From positions 44,292,835 to 44,356,834 of the forward strand of contig CM059034.1 of assembly GCA_030279155.1 (NCBI GenBank): DNA of 64,000 nucleotides, in the 5' to 3' direction. The notes beneath the pieces are model-generated. The model saw only the letters and a list, made by a program, of their open reading frames with translations, ran no database searches and was not told the origin of the DNA. Source of the stretch: Forsythia viridissima. Its lineage: Eukaryota > Streptophyta > Magnoliopsida > Lamiales > Oleaceae. The position numbers and the translations under genes were made by a program. The stretch's first letter is position 1. Each line of letters opens with the position of its first letter. Of this stretch, positions 1 through 12,145 are shown in pieces.

Positions 1-98
1 TAAGATGGAACTGTATAATAGAGGAGAAAAGGGAGGAAGAAAATGAGTCCAGGTTTAATTAACACATCTTGCATTGTTCATATAACCATAATTTGCTT

Positions 99-3000
99 TC
101 AGGCGCTCAGTGACATGGACATAACTGAAGACAGCTTATATTTGCGCACTTTTGTAGAATTCTGAGGCTGAAATACCACCTCAGTGCTTGACCTAACTGT
201 CACTTCTTTCCACTCTGAAGAAGAAGACCCTTCATTGCGATAATCACGCGGAGAGTACAAAACTTGGAGCGTGGAATGAGCTGTATATGGTTGACAATAA
301 AGGCTATGTAAGATATTAATACACTAACATGGACACCTATCATTACAATGCAACCCTAAAGCTTTCTGAAATTAAAAAAATAAAAGATTTGTCAAATCAT
401 GCATTTCATGGTGTATATATCTGCTGTATCAAAATTGTTGTTAACCATGAAATCAATCAATGTTTTCTACTTTAGTCAATAACTTTGCAACAACTAGATA
501 TACAGGCTGGAAGAGTGTGCAGCATAAAGCCATGTTGAAGGAGGGGAAAGAAACGTTGAATGCTGAGAACCCACACTTTTAACTTCTCCTATGTTGTGCA
601 CGAATCTCTATTGACAAAACTCAGTCACCGACCAATAGAGAGCGTTATGCATATTATTGAACACAGGCATATATCACTCTGTTTAACAATTCAAACTCGC
701 ATACTCGTTCCGAGGAAAAGCATGTCTTCTAGAATAAAATGTAAAATATGAGCATTAGGAAGTGGGGGTACCAAAACCAAACATGCTTATTTTCTGCACA
801 ATCAGACGGCTAACTTTTGATCTCCTGATATTTATTAATGCCTGAAGATCATCTTGTTTGCCTTTGAACTCCATAAATTCTCCCAGGACATACTTGTTGC
901 CTTTAAGCTCTAACCTGCATTGTAGGGCAACTTTCATAATCTCAATGCGAGCAACAGTTAAGTATACTCATCACACATAATATCAATATAAATGAGAATT
1001 ATCATTTTAGCCATTGTTTGGGATAGCTTAAAAAGTTGCTAAAATGTTGAGGTCAAAGTTAACAATTAATTTTAACCACACATTTCATGGAACCACAACT
1101 TTTATCAACTTTTCAACCACATATTTCATCAACTTTTATTAATCTGCTCAAACTCTTATCAAAAGCTTTATCAACAGCCCCTTAGTGTTAGTCAAAAGGC
1201 ACGGTAGCCCAAGAGGTAGAATTATACATCTATGGAACCTAAGAATTGGACCCATTAATATAGCACAAAAGCATTCCCTCTTTGTTAACTTTCCCAACAC
1301 CCAACTGCAAATTTTCTTCTTATAGATGGTTGATAATTCACATGCCTTTCCTTTTAGAAAATATCTATTCTTTTAATTAATGGGGATTTTCTTATTCCTT
1401 GGGGCTATCCTGAGGAGAAATTAATTACTCTATTCAAGATACTCTTAAAGCTGTTCTGTTATGTTTTCTCTTCCTCTATGTAGTAACTTTGTTCTCATTA
1501 AAAACTCAAGGATCACATTCTTCCCAAAAGACTATCAAGCAGCATCACGTTAGAGACTCTTTATTATCCTATATTGACTAAAACATATTCCAGAGCAATC
1601 CACTTGTACTCAAGACAACATTAAACCTATTCCCGCTCCACCATCCAGATTTATGTGCAACCCGAACACTCTATTAATCTTATCGCTATCTACATGGAAC
1701 TGATCGGGATATAAAGTCACACTTACATCAATAAATCAAATGATGGAAGATAAAACTGTAACAGACCTATCCAACATTGGAGCTGTGCTGAGGATGGAAC
1801 AGAGCTTCTCATTTAATGATTCCTGCATTTCTTTCTTTCCACTCCGAAATGCACCTTTGATCCATCCAGAAAGCATACTTTTTTGCTCGGGTTTTAATTG
1901 TGTCCACTGGTCATACGTAATGACCTCAGGTGGAAAAAGGTCTGAGTGAATGGCACTGCAAGAGCAGCAGAGTTAGAAACACAGAATAAAGAAATTATAG
2001 ATAACCAAGGATAAAGTTTTACAAGACAAACAAATAGTAGAAACAGTTTCTCCTTGACCTATTATCTTCACATTGTTAAAAGTATGTTATGTACTGTGAT
2101 AAGTAAGTATACTTGAGGTTTTCCTGTGCAATAGGCTGTAGATTAAACATTATGTAGTCGTCTTATGCCATACCGCACTTAATCCTAAACGTAAAGCACC
2201 ATTCAATATATTCATCTAACAACTAATATCTCGCGTGGCTATCTGATATACCACTAAATAATATTTTTCTAACGGTGCTTGTTCAGTCTTGGCACTTCAC
2301 GATTGATACAGTACCCTGACTTGGGCATACAGATATATACTCATGCCCATGAACTTTATCAGTTTGGCTACTGATGTGGTTTTCAGATTATCTTTCGGTC
2401 TGTGTGTTGAGATTCAAAGCTCTACACTACATTCTCATAATATCAGTATTGGAAATGGCAGTGAGGAGAAAATTAAGTCGAGTAGATGTAAATTGATGCC
2501 ATTAAATTTTATGGTAGCTTACTTTTCCTAAACACTCTAATCTTCTTAAACTTTCTAAAATTCCCAAAAAGATATAAGCAAAAGTTGGTGGCACACAAAG
2601 TTCCTTAGCATTGATAGCACAGATAAATCCGATAAGATTATAAAGATGATCAGTTTAAATAATTCAAAACAAAGCCGTAGCTTGTCCTAAAACATTAACC
2701 CATATAATTCATATAACTGCATTCATCATCCAACTCCAAGTTAAGAAGGAAATGGTGAAAAAATAAAGATATAGTCTTCAACATTTTTATGAGTAATTAA
2801 CAATATTAGATTTAAATTATAGGCAGATGAAAAAGAATTATTCCAATGCATACCTAAAATTTGGATTGGGACATATGACTTTGCTTGACAAATATCCTTC
2901 CGGAAGAACAACTCCCCTTTGTTCAAGGTATGCTTCAAGGATGGGAACTAGTTGTTTAGTTCCAGCAGTCTGAATAGAATAACAACACTGACTTAAGAGC

Positions 3001-4130
3001 CCTAACACTTACAACGAACAAAGGTAAAATTGTACTTATGCAGAGCAACATAAACAAGTGTAGGATCAGATGTGTAGATCTATTATCTGATTCTAAGGGA
3101 AGCAGGATCATGGGAATGAGATCAACAGGTGAACATAAACAGGTATCATTATAGAAGTCTGCAGTTCACAATGAATCCAAATCCTCGTTTCTGTTTAGCA
3201 CAATAGTCCTTTTTTAACTGCCAGTTGGGTTTGGAGTATTCTCCTTGTGGAGAATTCTTAATGTGGCAGAGCACACAAGTGATTTGGATTGGGCAAAGCA
3301 TCCAGTCATAAAATCCCAGATAGCTCAAACTTTGTATTGGAACAGCAATACAAAAAATTTCATAATTATGCTAGGGCAGTTTGTTCATCTTATAGGCATT
3401 TTAAGACTGCCTACACATACTAGAACTTGATGCTAAACTTAATGTAGTAGACCGGAAAATAAGAGAAACTTACAGGATCTGGCAGGCACTTAGTTTTGTT
3501 GTTCCGTCCTCCAGTGCAAACCCAATTACCATTCTTGTCAATGGATACGAATCCCGATTCATTCATTACAGATATCACCAGTGCCTCCCTGCAGACAATA
3601 TAACCAAACAACACAGCACCGCCAACTCCTCGTTACTGATTTTCTCTTCAATCTTCTTAAACTAAACAAGCAAGTTTACTATATTGTACAATGCAAATCT
3701 ATAATATTAGTAAATGCAATGAACTCTGAACATGAATGAGGACAACAAAAGGGGGGAAAAAATTAAATTACCCCTTGGTAACAAGAACGATATCAATATT
3801 CTGTCGAGAACCCGAATCAGCGTCAGGAATTTGAAGCCCAACGTAGACTTTACTCCCGTAATAAAGCTGTTCCAGTCTGCAAAAAAAAAAAAAAAAAAAA
3901 AATAAAAGAAAAACTAAAAAAATTAAAAATTAAAAATCTGAACAGAAAGTCCGATTATTTTTACAGAAAAAACAATCAAAATAATAAAAGTATAAATTAT
4001 ACCTGTTGGCAACGGAGAAGAGGGCATTGGAATGTGAGGTGTCGAGATCGATGATGAGATCGTCGTCTTCGTAAAAGTAGCGCTTCAACAATCGGTACAG
4101 AACCAGACCGCAAATCAGCTCCACCCACAT
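99..4130 (-). CDS. NERD-domain (nuclease-related domain) protein, 7 exons, 325 aa
   Basis: Exons on the minus strand, 5' to 3': 4130-4003, 3876-3772, 3588-3474, 2969-2854, 1955-1767, 914-772 and 280-99. All introns are GT-AG, all junctions keep frame, and the summed length is 978 nt including TGA. The N-terminus (MWVELICGLVLYRLL) is a hydrophobic segment that could anchor the protein in a membrane. Residues about 44-160 form the NERD domain, with VYVGLQIPD, QNIDIVLVTKG and ALVISVMNESGFV. The C-terminus (LQVLYSPRDYR, VRKYKLSSVMSMSLSA) matches my recollection of the single-copy plant NERD proteins. The NERD fold is related to restriction-like nucleases, but the plant role is unknown. The position usually held by Lys in the V-K-N motif is Met here (residue 86). 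The start is the first ATG of the exon and gives the expected family N-terminus. The exon structure is secure; the function is not. Confidence 0.88.
3881..3902 (-). other. 22-nt poly(T) pyrimidine tract at an intron acceptor
   Basis: A run of 22 A on the plus strand reads as poly(T) on the coding strand of the NERD gene. It lies immediately before the GCAG acceptor of intron 1, so it serves as an extreme polypyrimidine tract. Homopolymers of this length are prone to change in length. Confidence 0.7.
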
Positions 4131-4363
4131 ATTAATTATGTATTCTTTTGTTTAATTTTAGTTGATTATACAAAGATTATATGTATAGAAGAGAATCAAT
4201 TAATTTATGGACTCTTAATCCCTGCTTTTACTATCTTTCTTTATGAAACATCAAGGAAATGGGACGAAGAATGGTATCGTAGTATTTGTCACAATTTAGA
4301 CGTCATTCTCTTTTTTCCAGGTTAATTTGATGGAAATTGGATAAAATATCAATTTTTCACTAT
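4131..4363 (-). promoter_or_regulatory. Proximal upstream region of the NERD gene
   Basis: This non-coding stretch lies between the NERD start codon and the MULE-1 target duplication. It is AT-rich, and I can assign no single TATA box or transcription start. Any upstream control beyond about 235 bp from the ATG is now separated from the gene by the 3.7-kb MULE. Confidence 0.3.
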
Positions 4364-4373
4364 TCATTTTGAA

Positions 4374-4575
4374 GAGTTAATTACTTAAACCTCACCAAAT
4401 TTTGCCTCATGTTTTTAACTTCTCACTCAACTTTAAATTGTTTCCCACTCTTCACTCAACTTTGCAAATTATTTCCCATCCACCATTGTTATAAACTCTG
4501 TCAACACCAACGCTAACATAGTCAAACGAAAATCCTATGTGGCGTCAGAAACCGTCAACAATGTACATGTCAGAT
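4374..4575 (+). repeat. MULE-1 left terminal inverted repeat
   Basis: About 202 bp matching the reverse complement of 7888-8089. Shared blocks include CTCACTCAACTT, CAAATTATTTCCCATCCACC and CAGAAACCGTCAACAATGTA. Confidence 0.9.
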
Positions 4576-4799
4576 AAAAGCGTTATTTACTTGGTTGACT
4601 TTTTATTTTTCACTTCCTAAACACTTTTTATTTTTCACTTCCCAAACACGGCCTAAAATTAAACCTTACCTTACGTTTTTTTCTTTTCATCAAACAAAAT
4701 CTCCCAAATTCTCCATTTCAGCAAAACCCAAATCCTTATTCTTTCTTCAGGCATTCAACCAAGAAGCTTCTCCACTCTAAGCCACCATATTCTAAATCG

Positions 4800-6490
4800 A
4801 TGACAATCGAGGTTTGTAATTTGTCAATGTTGGAGACTGATGAACCACAGCCAGGTGTGTTAAAACGAACATAAACCCTAGATTTTGATTTAAAGAGAAT
4901 CTTAACCATAATTCATTGTATTTCAGATGCTGAAAATGAAGATGAAAATATTGATTCAAACTTCTAGGATTCAGAAAATGATATTGATGATGACGCTGAT
5001 GATTTGGTGTACAAGGACAATGTCGTAGAAGGAGTCGAATGGGGATTGAACCGGCAGCAGCTAGATGTGGAAAATCACCATTCAGAGTCTTCATGTTATC
5101 TATCATCCGAAGAACTGAACACTGATTACTCGTTAGATGATGAAGGTAATTATAAGTTCCCTGAATTTTGTGAATCAGACATGAAAGATCCTCGACTAGA
5201 AGTTGGGATGGAGTTCAAATCAATGGTTGAATTTAAACAGGTAGTGAGGAATTATGGGATTAAGAATAGGTACAGTGTGAAATTTAAAGTGAATGACTCT
5301 AGGAGAGCTCAAGGGGTGTGTAAGGATGGTTGTACATGGAAGGTTTGGGAAGTGAAAAAAGAGAATTGTGTGCGAATAAAGTCTTACAAACCAAATCATA
5401 CATGCACCAGGGACAAATCTAATAGAAATTGCACATATAGATATCTTGCGGAACATTACATTGAGAGATTTAGGATTGATCCAAAATGGAAAACCGAAAA
5501 TATTCTCGCAATAGTTTTACATGATTTCAAATTTCATATTAGTCGGGTTACAACATGGAGAACTAGGAGATATGCTAAGGATTTACTAGAAGGTACTCAT
5601 AAGGAGCAATTTGGTTTATTGAGGTCTTATGCTGCTGAAGTTTTAAGAACTAATCCTGGATCAACAGTTATAATTGCTGTACATGAAGAAGTTTTTCAAG
5701 GAATTTATATGTGCTTAAATGTATGTAAGATGGGATTTATTGGGGGTTTGACTGTAGGAAGTGGGATTTGACTGGCATTCCATGTGAACATGGCATATTT
5801 GCTATTCTAGACCAAAGACACAATCCTATTGATTATGTAGACAAGTGCTACACAGTAGAGACATATTTGAAAGCATATGCAAATATTGTGAACCCGACGA
5901 ATGGCAAAAAACTATGGCCTCATGTTGAGGCAGCTACAATCAAAGCACCAAATTGGTATATTCCCAAAAAAGGAAGAAAACAAGTGAAGAGGAGGAAACA
6001 ACTTGAATAGGATGTAACGTATTATTCTCAAGGGACAATCAAATTAAAAAAAAAAGGTCAAGTATCGATGAGTTGTAGTATATGTGGTTTGAAGGGCCAC
6101 AACAAGAGATACCACTTTAAAAAAGATGCACCATATCCGGTATGTCAGTGTTTACAAGTTAAAGATTATTTATTTTAAAGGTCAAAATTTAAAATATTTT
6201 ACGATCTTACAGGATTGGTATGATATTCCTTTAGAACCGGTCAACCAAGGTAGCTCATTGCCGAATAGTCGGAACCAGGTACATAGTTGGATAATTTTGA
6301 TTTATTACTATGTTCATCATAAACAAAAGAGAATGTTTTTTTGTAGGGCAAGTTTGTTCCAGAAAGAGGCACTACAAGTACATCAAATCAGGTTGAGCTA
6401 CAACACTCAGATTATGTATTTATACCAACACCTGGAAGCGAACAAGGAATGAACAAAGGAAATGGACTACAAAACTTACAAGATGAATGA
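4800..6490 (+). pseudogene. MuDR-family transposase of MULE-1, catalytic core deleted
   Basis: Exons inferred: 4800-4854, 4927 to about 6139, 6213-6278 and 6347-6490. The first junction joins in phase. An in-frame TAG at 4965-4967 interrupts the acidic N-terminal segment. From 5190 to 5560 comes the MuDR DNA-binding type region (KNRYSVKFKVNDSRR, CTWKVW, SYKPNHTC), followed by the DPKWKTENI segment. Near 5745 the sequence jumps from the start of the transposase core straight to the SWIM zinc finger (CRKWDLTGIPCEHG), with a frame change. The DDE core, normally several hundred codons, is missing. A zinc knuckle (CSICGLKGHNKRYH) and a short C-terminal tail follow. No functional transposase can be made from this copy. 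Confidence 0.85.
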
Positions 6491-6589
6491 ACAAGAAGGA
6501 ATGCTGGGAGTACTACTAGTTAGGATTGCAAACTGGAAAAATTAGTTGGATATAGTAGTTAATTTTTTTTGGAAAAATTATTTGGATAT

Positions 6590-7320
6590 AGTGCAAAAAT
6601 TTGGTATTTTTTTGGTATCAATGCATCCAAACTTTACTTGGATCCTTAATATTTTGGTTTGAATGGATTATTATTAGGTTGCTTGTTGGCATTATTTTTT
6701 TCTTCACTTTAGTTCAAGATGGTAGGGAATGTGTTTGCTTATTTTGGTATGAATGGATTTTTTTTTTGCTTGTTGGGAATGTCGAAATCTGCTGGCTGAA
6801 TATGATGATGAAATCTGCTTGTTGGCTGAATATGCTGATGAATATGGCTGAAAAAATGATGAATATTGAAATGAATATGCTGATGAATATTTGGAATTAC
6901 AACTTGTTAGTCCACTACATTATTGAAACAAAAATTGAAGGCATGTTTCTCAGCATTTTCTCAGCTTATCAGCATGATTCTCAGCTTTTTCTCAAATTAC
7001 AACTTGAATTCATATGCTTATCAGCATGAATTCATATGCTTTTTCTCACAGCATGAATTCATGTGCTTTTTCTCACAGCATGAATTCATGTGCTTATCAA
7101 CAATGTTTCTCAAATTTTCTCACAGCATGTTTCATATGGAATTACAAGCTGTTACTCACATCATGTTTCTCAGCTTTGCTTAGTTTGCTTAGGCCGATCA
7201 GTTTATGTTTGCACTTGGATTTTGAAAATAACAGGCCACAGGCATGCTGCATCGTTTCACTCTCAGTGAGCAACCAAATGGGGTCTTCTTATTGCTGAAG
7301 CAACCTTTCTCAATTGCAAA
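6590..7320 (+). repeat. MULE-1 internal repeat-rich tail with 27-bp minisatellite
   Basis: Short degenerate repeats fill this stretch. The clearest unit is 27 bp, containing gcatgaattcatgtgc, with copies starting at 7024, 7051 and 7078. Each copy has a palindromic TGAATTCA core. The earlier part (6790-6900) repeats gctgatgaatat-like words. Overlapping open frames here come from the repeats and resemble no protein. Confidence 0.7.
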
Positions 7321-7769
7321 TGCATTACACAAAATGCATTACATCAACTTGGATTAAATCCATTACAAACACCAAATGAAAATGGTCTATCTGGCATTTA
7401 ATCAAACACCACACAAGTAATTGTCAAAATAAGAGAAATGTAGATAATGAAAACCTATGAATACAAGCCAAAAATTCAAAACCATTCTCAAAACACAACC
7501 TGGAATTAAAAAAACAAATAGAACCCAAAATCATCTAAATCTCTTATACATCAACACTGCACATTTTCTGTAAAAAACCATTTTGTGCAGAAGATAGATC
7601 TTTCATTCTCTTTGATACGAGCAACTTCTGCCTGTCGCCTCTCGAGGGTGTGTTCCAACTTAAAGGAGCTTTTGGACATGACATCCGATTAAGGCTAAAA
7701 TTCGCCAACATATGGAAAGAAATTGAGAGCTAAAATTCGCCAACAGATGAAGTTTTCAGATGGGCAGCT
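7321..7769. other. MULE-1 interior, no gene seen
   Basis: AT-rich sequence between the repeat tail and the GC-rich patch of MULE-1. Stops are frequent in all frames and I see no captured exon. Confidence 0.5.
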
Positions 7770-7855
7770 GGGCGTTCGCCCAACCTTAATTCTTGGCGAC
7801 AGAGAGGAACATCTTAGCCTGGGCGAACGCCCATAATTGTACCGGGCGTTCGCCC
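7770..7855. repeat. Three GGGCG-WW-CGCCC palindromes in the MULE-1 subterminal region
   Basis: GGGCGTTCGCCC occurs at 7770-7781 and 7844-7855. Its exact reverse complement, GGGCGAACGCCC, is at 7821-7832. Each is a perfect 5+5 palindrome around TT or AA. They lie 33-118 bp inside the right TIR, in otherwise AT-rich DNA. They could be protein-binding sites or a captured GC-rich fragment; the sequence alone does not decide. Confidence 0.75.
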
Positions 7856-7887
7856 ATTACAGTGATACTCTAATTCTTCAAATTTTC

Positions 7888-8089
7888 ATCTGACCTGTAC
7901 ATTGTTGACGGTTTCTGATTCCACGTGGGATTTCCGTTTGACACCTCAGCGTTTCCATTGACAGAGTTGAAGACAATGGTGGATGGGAAATAATTTGCAA
8001 AGTTGAGTGAGTAGTGGAAAACAATTTGAAGTTGAGTGAGGAGTTAGAAACATGGGGCAAAGTTTGGTAAGGGTTGAAGTAATTAACTC
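7888..8089 (-). repeat. MULE-1 right terminal inverted repeat
   Basis: Inverted partner of 4374-4575, ending GAAGTAATTAACTC next to the 10-bp target duplication. Confidence 0.9.
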
Positions 8090-8129
8090 TCATTTTGAAA
8101 TATCATAAATTTTTACAGATTTAATGAGA

Positions 8130-8545
8130 GAGAGGTATATTTTATTTATTGTACTATATTTTAATTGTATTTAAAACTTTCAATCTTTGTTCATTGTAAC
8201 ACTTATGTTTCTAAAAAGTTTTTCTCGAATTTTTATCTTCAACCTTCTACTAATTGGCACATTTCATCCTTAATCATCATTTGTGCAAAAGTTTTTCGTT
8301 CATGTTCTTTGATGGAAATAATCAAAGAAATGTATATTAGCACTATAATTTTTATTTATTAAACTATATTTTAATTGTACTTAAATATCTCAATTTTTGT
8401 TCATTGTAACACTTATCTCTAATAAGTTTTTTTTTCGAATTTTTATCTTGAACCTTCCACTAATTAGCACATTTAGTCCTTAATCATAATTTTTGTAAAA
8501 TTATTTCGTTTATGTGCTTTGAAATGTAGAAAAAATATTTTGTTA
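8130..8545. repeat. Two-copy tandem repeat, about 210 bp per unit
   Basis: The block starting near tttatttatt and running through ctatattttaattgta, ttcattgtaacacttat and cacattt(c/a)(a/g)tccttaatcat occurs twice with a 210-bp offset. The copies differ at several sites. It lies just outside MULE-1. Confidence 0.75.
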
Positions 8546-11500
8546 CATTTTTATATTTATTATTATTTTTTTAAAAATATGACGGGTCCTTCAAACGTAA
8601 TTTTCGAATGAAAATCATTATCAAATTTATAAAGTGTGTTAAATAATGGAAAGTTGAGGATAAAAATGTGATAAAAAAGTTGAAGACATAAATACTATAA
8701 TGAACCAAAATTGTGAGTTTTAAGTGCAATTAAATGTGCTGCAAGCCTGCAACAAATAAAAGGTGTGGTATGGATATATTTACCTTCGACCAAATTGTTA
8801 TTTTTTAAAAAGTGATTAAAATACCATTAAAAATATTCTAAATTCATTTGTTTATTCTCAAGGAACTTTTCACTTTCTTTCTCCTAAAACTGAAAATCTA
8901 TTTTAAAACTACACTGTCTCTTTTCAAGCCATTCTTTTCTGACTCGTTGCCACCATAATCACGCCAAATTTACAGACAAGTATGATCGTAATATTTAAAG
9001 TAACTTTTCTACCATTTTTTAATTTTAATTTTGTTCTAGGTTGGGGTGTATTTTTTTTTTTTTTTTTTCATTTTTTGTGAATATTTATCCAATACATATT
9101 ATTTTTGAAGTCCTTGTACATGTATATGTTAGGAAGAAGTTTTCTTGTTGTAACCCATTTGGTTATTGTTGTTGTGGGAATCATTTTGTAGAATGGATTG
9201 ACTTTTAGATGGATTTATGATTGTTTGAGTGCCCATTTGGTTTGTTGGTGCGTTTATTCTGACAATTGATTCGTCAAACTTGAACTTTCGATTTCGACGG
9301 TTGAACTCTTGAACTTTTGATTTCAATACGACTGTCACTTTTTTTTTTCAATGTTGATTGTTGTTTAGGATTATGATCGAAGAAAATATTTTTGCAACAT
9401 ATACAAATATATTCATGTATTGGTTATGCTTGTTTGTTATGTCATATTAAAATATTTTGATATTTATTTTGTAGATGAATCACCCCTACATAATACCGGA
9501 GGGATTGGGGTTTGAAGGGAAAATCGGTTTTGTTAACTATTTCGATGTTGTATTGTGGAATTTTGATGGCGAATATACAGTTGTGTTTAGTCGAATCTAC
9601 TTTGCACATTTATCAAGGTTGTAGGATCGGTGGTTACAATTTACCAGCAAATTGGTATATGAACTAATATTCGAGAAGGTCGAGTGCAATAAGAATTATG
9701 AAGCATGATTTACGTTTAAGGGTTGGATTAGCTCGATTAAGAATGCATGAGTATACATTAATAACCAGGTTGAATTATCATGATGTGCCTAGAGCTCTAA
9801 GAACTGAAAATGTTTTGGCCAAACATCAGTTTAGACAGATGTGGTTATACAACCAGTAGCATATCTTTTTGTTTGATTTGGCGACTGCATTCATCATTTG
9901 CATCTATCACAAGGACGAGTACAAAAGTGGGATTTGCATTAATGATTGATAGGAGTATTTAGAGCCTAAGATAAGAGCTTGGGTATTGAGCTAGAGATGT
10001 GTCCTTAGTGGACAATCTAGAAATATTCTACTAGTATGCATGGGGTAGAGTTAGCTTATTTGCTCTTTTAAAGTTGGCAAATTGTTATTTGACTAAAAGA
10101 GCGATAAAGGTTCATCAAAAACAAAACTTTGCATTAAAGTACACTTTGTACGATTTTTCTCTTACGTTACAGGTTTGTAGCTACAAATGTATATGTAACA
10201 TAAAACTCCTAGTGTTATTTGACATTAACTTATCTATTTATATTTATAGATTTGAGCGTTTGAGGCAATGCCTGAAATTGGAATGAATCAGGTGAGAAGA
10301 TTGGTGATTGCTTTCCATGATTGCCAAATTGAGAAGAATACAAGCAGCCACAATGGAAAACATACGTTCAATTTTTCTTTAAGACACATGTAATAATGAA
10401 AATCGCATGACGATAATTGAATGCATTTCCAATTTCACCATAATCTATAAACCCTTATTGGTAATGTTGTTTGTTGTTCTCGTTGTCCAATTTTGAGTTT
10501 TGTGTATCTTCGAACCACATAGATCGAGGTTGCTCAAATATGTTGCTACGATGTCCCTTTAGGAAGATGCAACAAATGAGTTATTGGATCAAATTGATCA
10601 TGATTGGGTTGGCTCCGATGATGACGCTTTTCCAGAAGTTCATGGTCCTAATGGCGAGGGTGGTAAAGATCTTGGCTGTCTAAGATCTGGAAATGATGAA
10701 GACCATCATCATGTAATAGATAACATAAATTGGATCATTCGAGAAGATCATCCACTGGAGGTTTATTTCCATAATTTGACCCATTCATTCCTACTATACA
10801 CAAATGCCTACTAATAGTTGGATTGCTCCATAGATGAACATGTCGTCAGCACAACATGACTCTCTATTTTCTACGGACTGCATGCTTTCATCCTTCTAAT
10901 ACGTTCATCTATCATCGAATGATTACATGACACGAAAAGAGATGAGTACCCTATTGACAGAGCACCGCTATCTTATCAAGGCTTGGATAGCGAATGCAAG
11001 TACTGATATATACATTAGATACGAGCAATTGCAATGGCACTTTGATCGTAAATATCAAGGACTATGTGACATATAGATGGTAGATTTGACACCATGAAAG
11101 CCCATTACAATAATATGCTAGCCGACTATAATAAGAAAGCTAATTGTGGGCGATGGATGGAGAACAAATTCCACCAACCTTGAAAATATGTTTCGATAAT
11201 TAATAGTTGAAAGGGAGTAGGAAGACAATTGTAATAAAAGAATGACAGCAATGTGAGACATGATGTTGAAGTAGGCTGTAAATTCGCAAATCTTATCTAT
11301 TGGCTCACAAGGATGACTGCCACATTAAGCAGTCCCTATACTGGAAGTGCACCTGAGTGTGGCAAGAGTGCAAAGACAACAAAGCCACAACTTGACATTA
11401 TTCCTATTCTAAGCGACATTTACCTGGACTTGTAGAATGTGTTAGGGATTGGTTAAAGAAATAAAAAAAATGAGGTAATATGCATCTAGGCATCCATTTA

Positions 11501-12140
11501 TTCATTGTTTATAGCAGCTTATTTGATTTGTGTGGACATTTCTTTGTTTTAACAGTGACCATATATATTTAGAGTTTTGCACATTCACCAAAGCTAGATA
11601 CAAGAATGTCGCAAACACAACTATTGGTTAACGTTAGAGGCAAGTTGTGAAAAATATTTTGTTAGTTTGTTTGCCATTTTGTTATGTTGGAGTTGTATGT
11701 GTAGAGTGGGTTTACATGTTGTAGGATCGAATTCAGAGTTTGGTTTATATGTTGTGGGGATTGAATAAAGAGTCATGTTTAGATGTTGTAGGGGTCAAAT
11801 TTGGAATCGGGTTTACATGTTGTGGGGATTGAATTTGTAGTGGAGTTTACGTGTTGTGGGAATCAAATTTGGAGTCAGGCTTACTTGTGGCGAATTGGAC
11901 ATTTTTTCCTGTAAATTTCAATAGTTCATCGTCGAATTCGAAAATTCAATTCAACGGATGACTACTTTTTAACCTTACGTTTTTTGATACATCGCATTGC
12001 TTATTTAAATCTATTTTTTCTTGACTATGTAGGATATGAAATATTCATTGTGGCTTTTGCGAAAGCAGTGTAAAAAATATCCGAACATTTTTACAGAAAG
12101 AACTGTAGTTATGGACACTGACTTTATTCAGTTAATTATG
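8546..12140. other. Decayed repeat-derived sequence, no intact gene
   Basis: Long AT-rich stretch with a poly(T) run near 9050-9068. One 49-codon open run on the plus strand begins with ATG at 9478 (MNHPYIIPEGLGF) and then meets a stop. Further fragments near 10.6 kb (acidic, DDEDHHH-like) and 10.98-11.08 kb read like old coding sequence. I recognise none of them. The stretch probably belongs to the same old element as the protease and transposase remnants downstream. Confidence 0.4.
11697..11890. repeat. Degenerate minisatellite, about 38-40-bp unit
   Basis: About five imperfect tandem copies of a unit like gtttacatgttgtggggattgaattt with variable ends (gagtttggtttatatgttg, gggtttacatgttgtgggg, gagtttacgtgttgtggg). 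No coding sense is apparent. Confidence 0.7.
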
Positions 12141-12145
12141 TACTC

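Larger units (their letters stand above)
4374..8089 (+). mobile_element. MULE-1, Mutator-like DNA transposon with TIRs and 10-bp target duplication
   Basis: The element is bounded by inverted copies of a sequence starting GAGTTAATTACTT. A direct repeat tcattttgaa flanks it at 4364-4373 and 8090-8099, within the 9-11 bp typical of Mutator. Inside is a plus-strand transposase gene lacking its catalytic core, then an AT-rich tail with minisatellite repeats, then a GC-rich subterminal patch. The two TIRs are similar but differ at scattered bases, so insertion is not very recent. With a stop codon and a deleted DDE core it cannot supply its own transposase, but its ends could still be mobilised in trans. 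Confidence 0.9.

Noticed and set aside
6601..7298. Three overlapping plus-strand open frames (up to 142 codons)
   Set aside because: They arise from the internal repeats of MULE-1; residues are Met/Asn/Phe-rich and resemble no protein.
9129..9338. 69-codon minus-strand frame
   Set aside because: Asn/Gln-rich and without homologue pattern or supporting exons; it lies in AT-rich decayed sequence.
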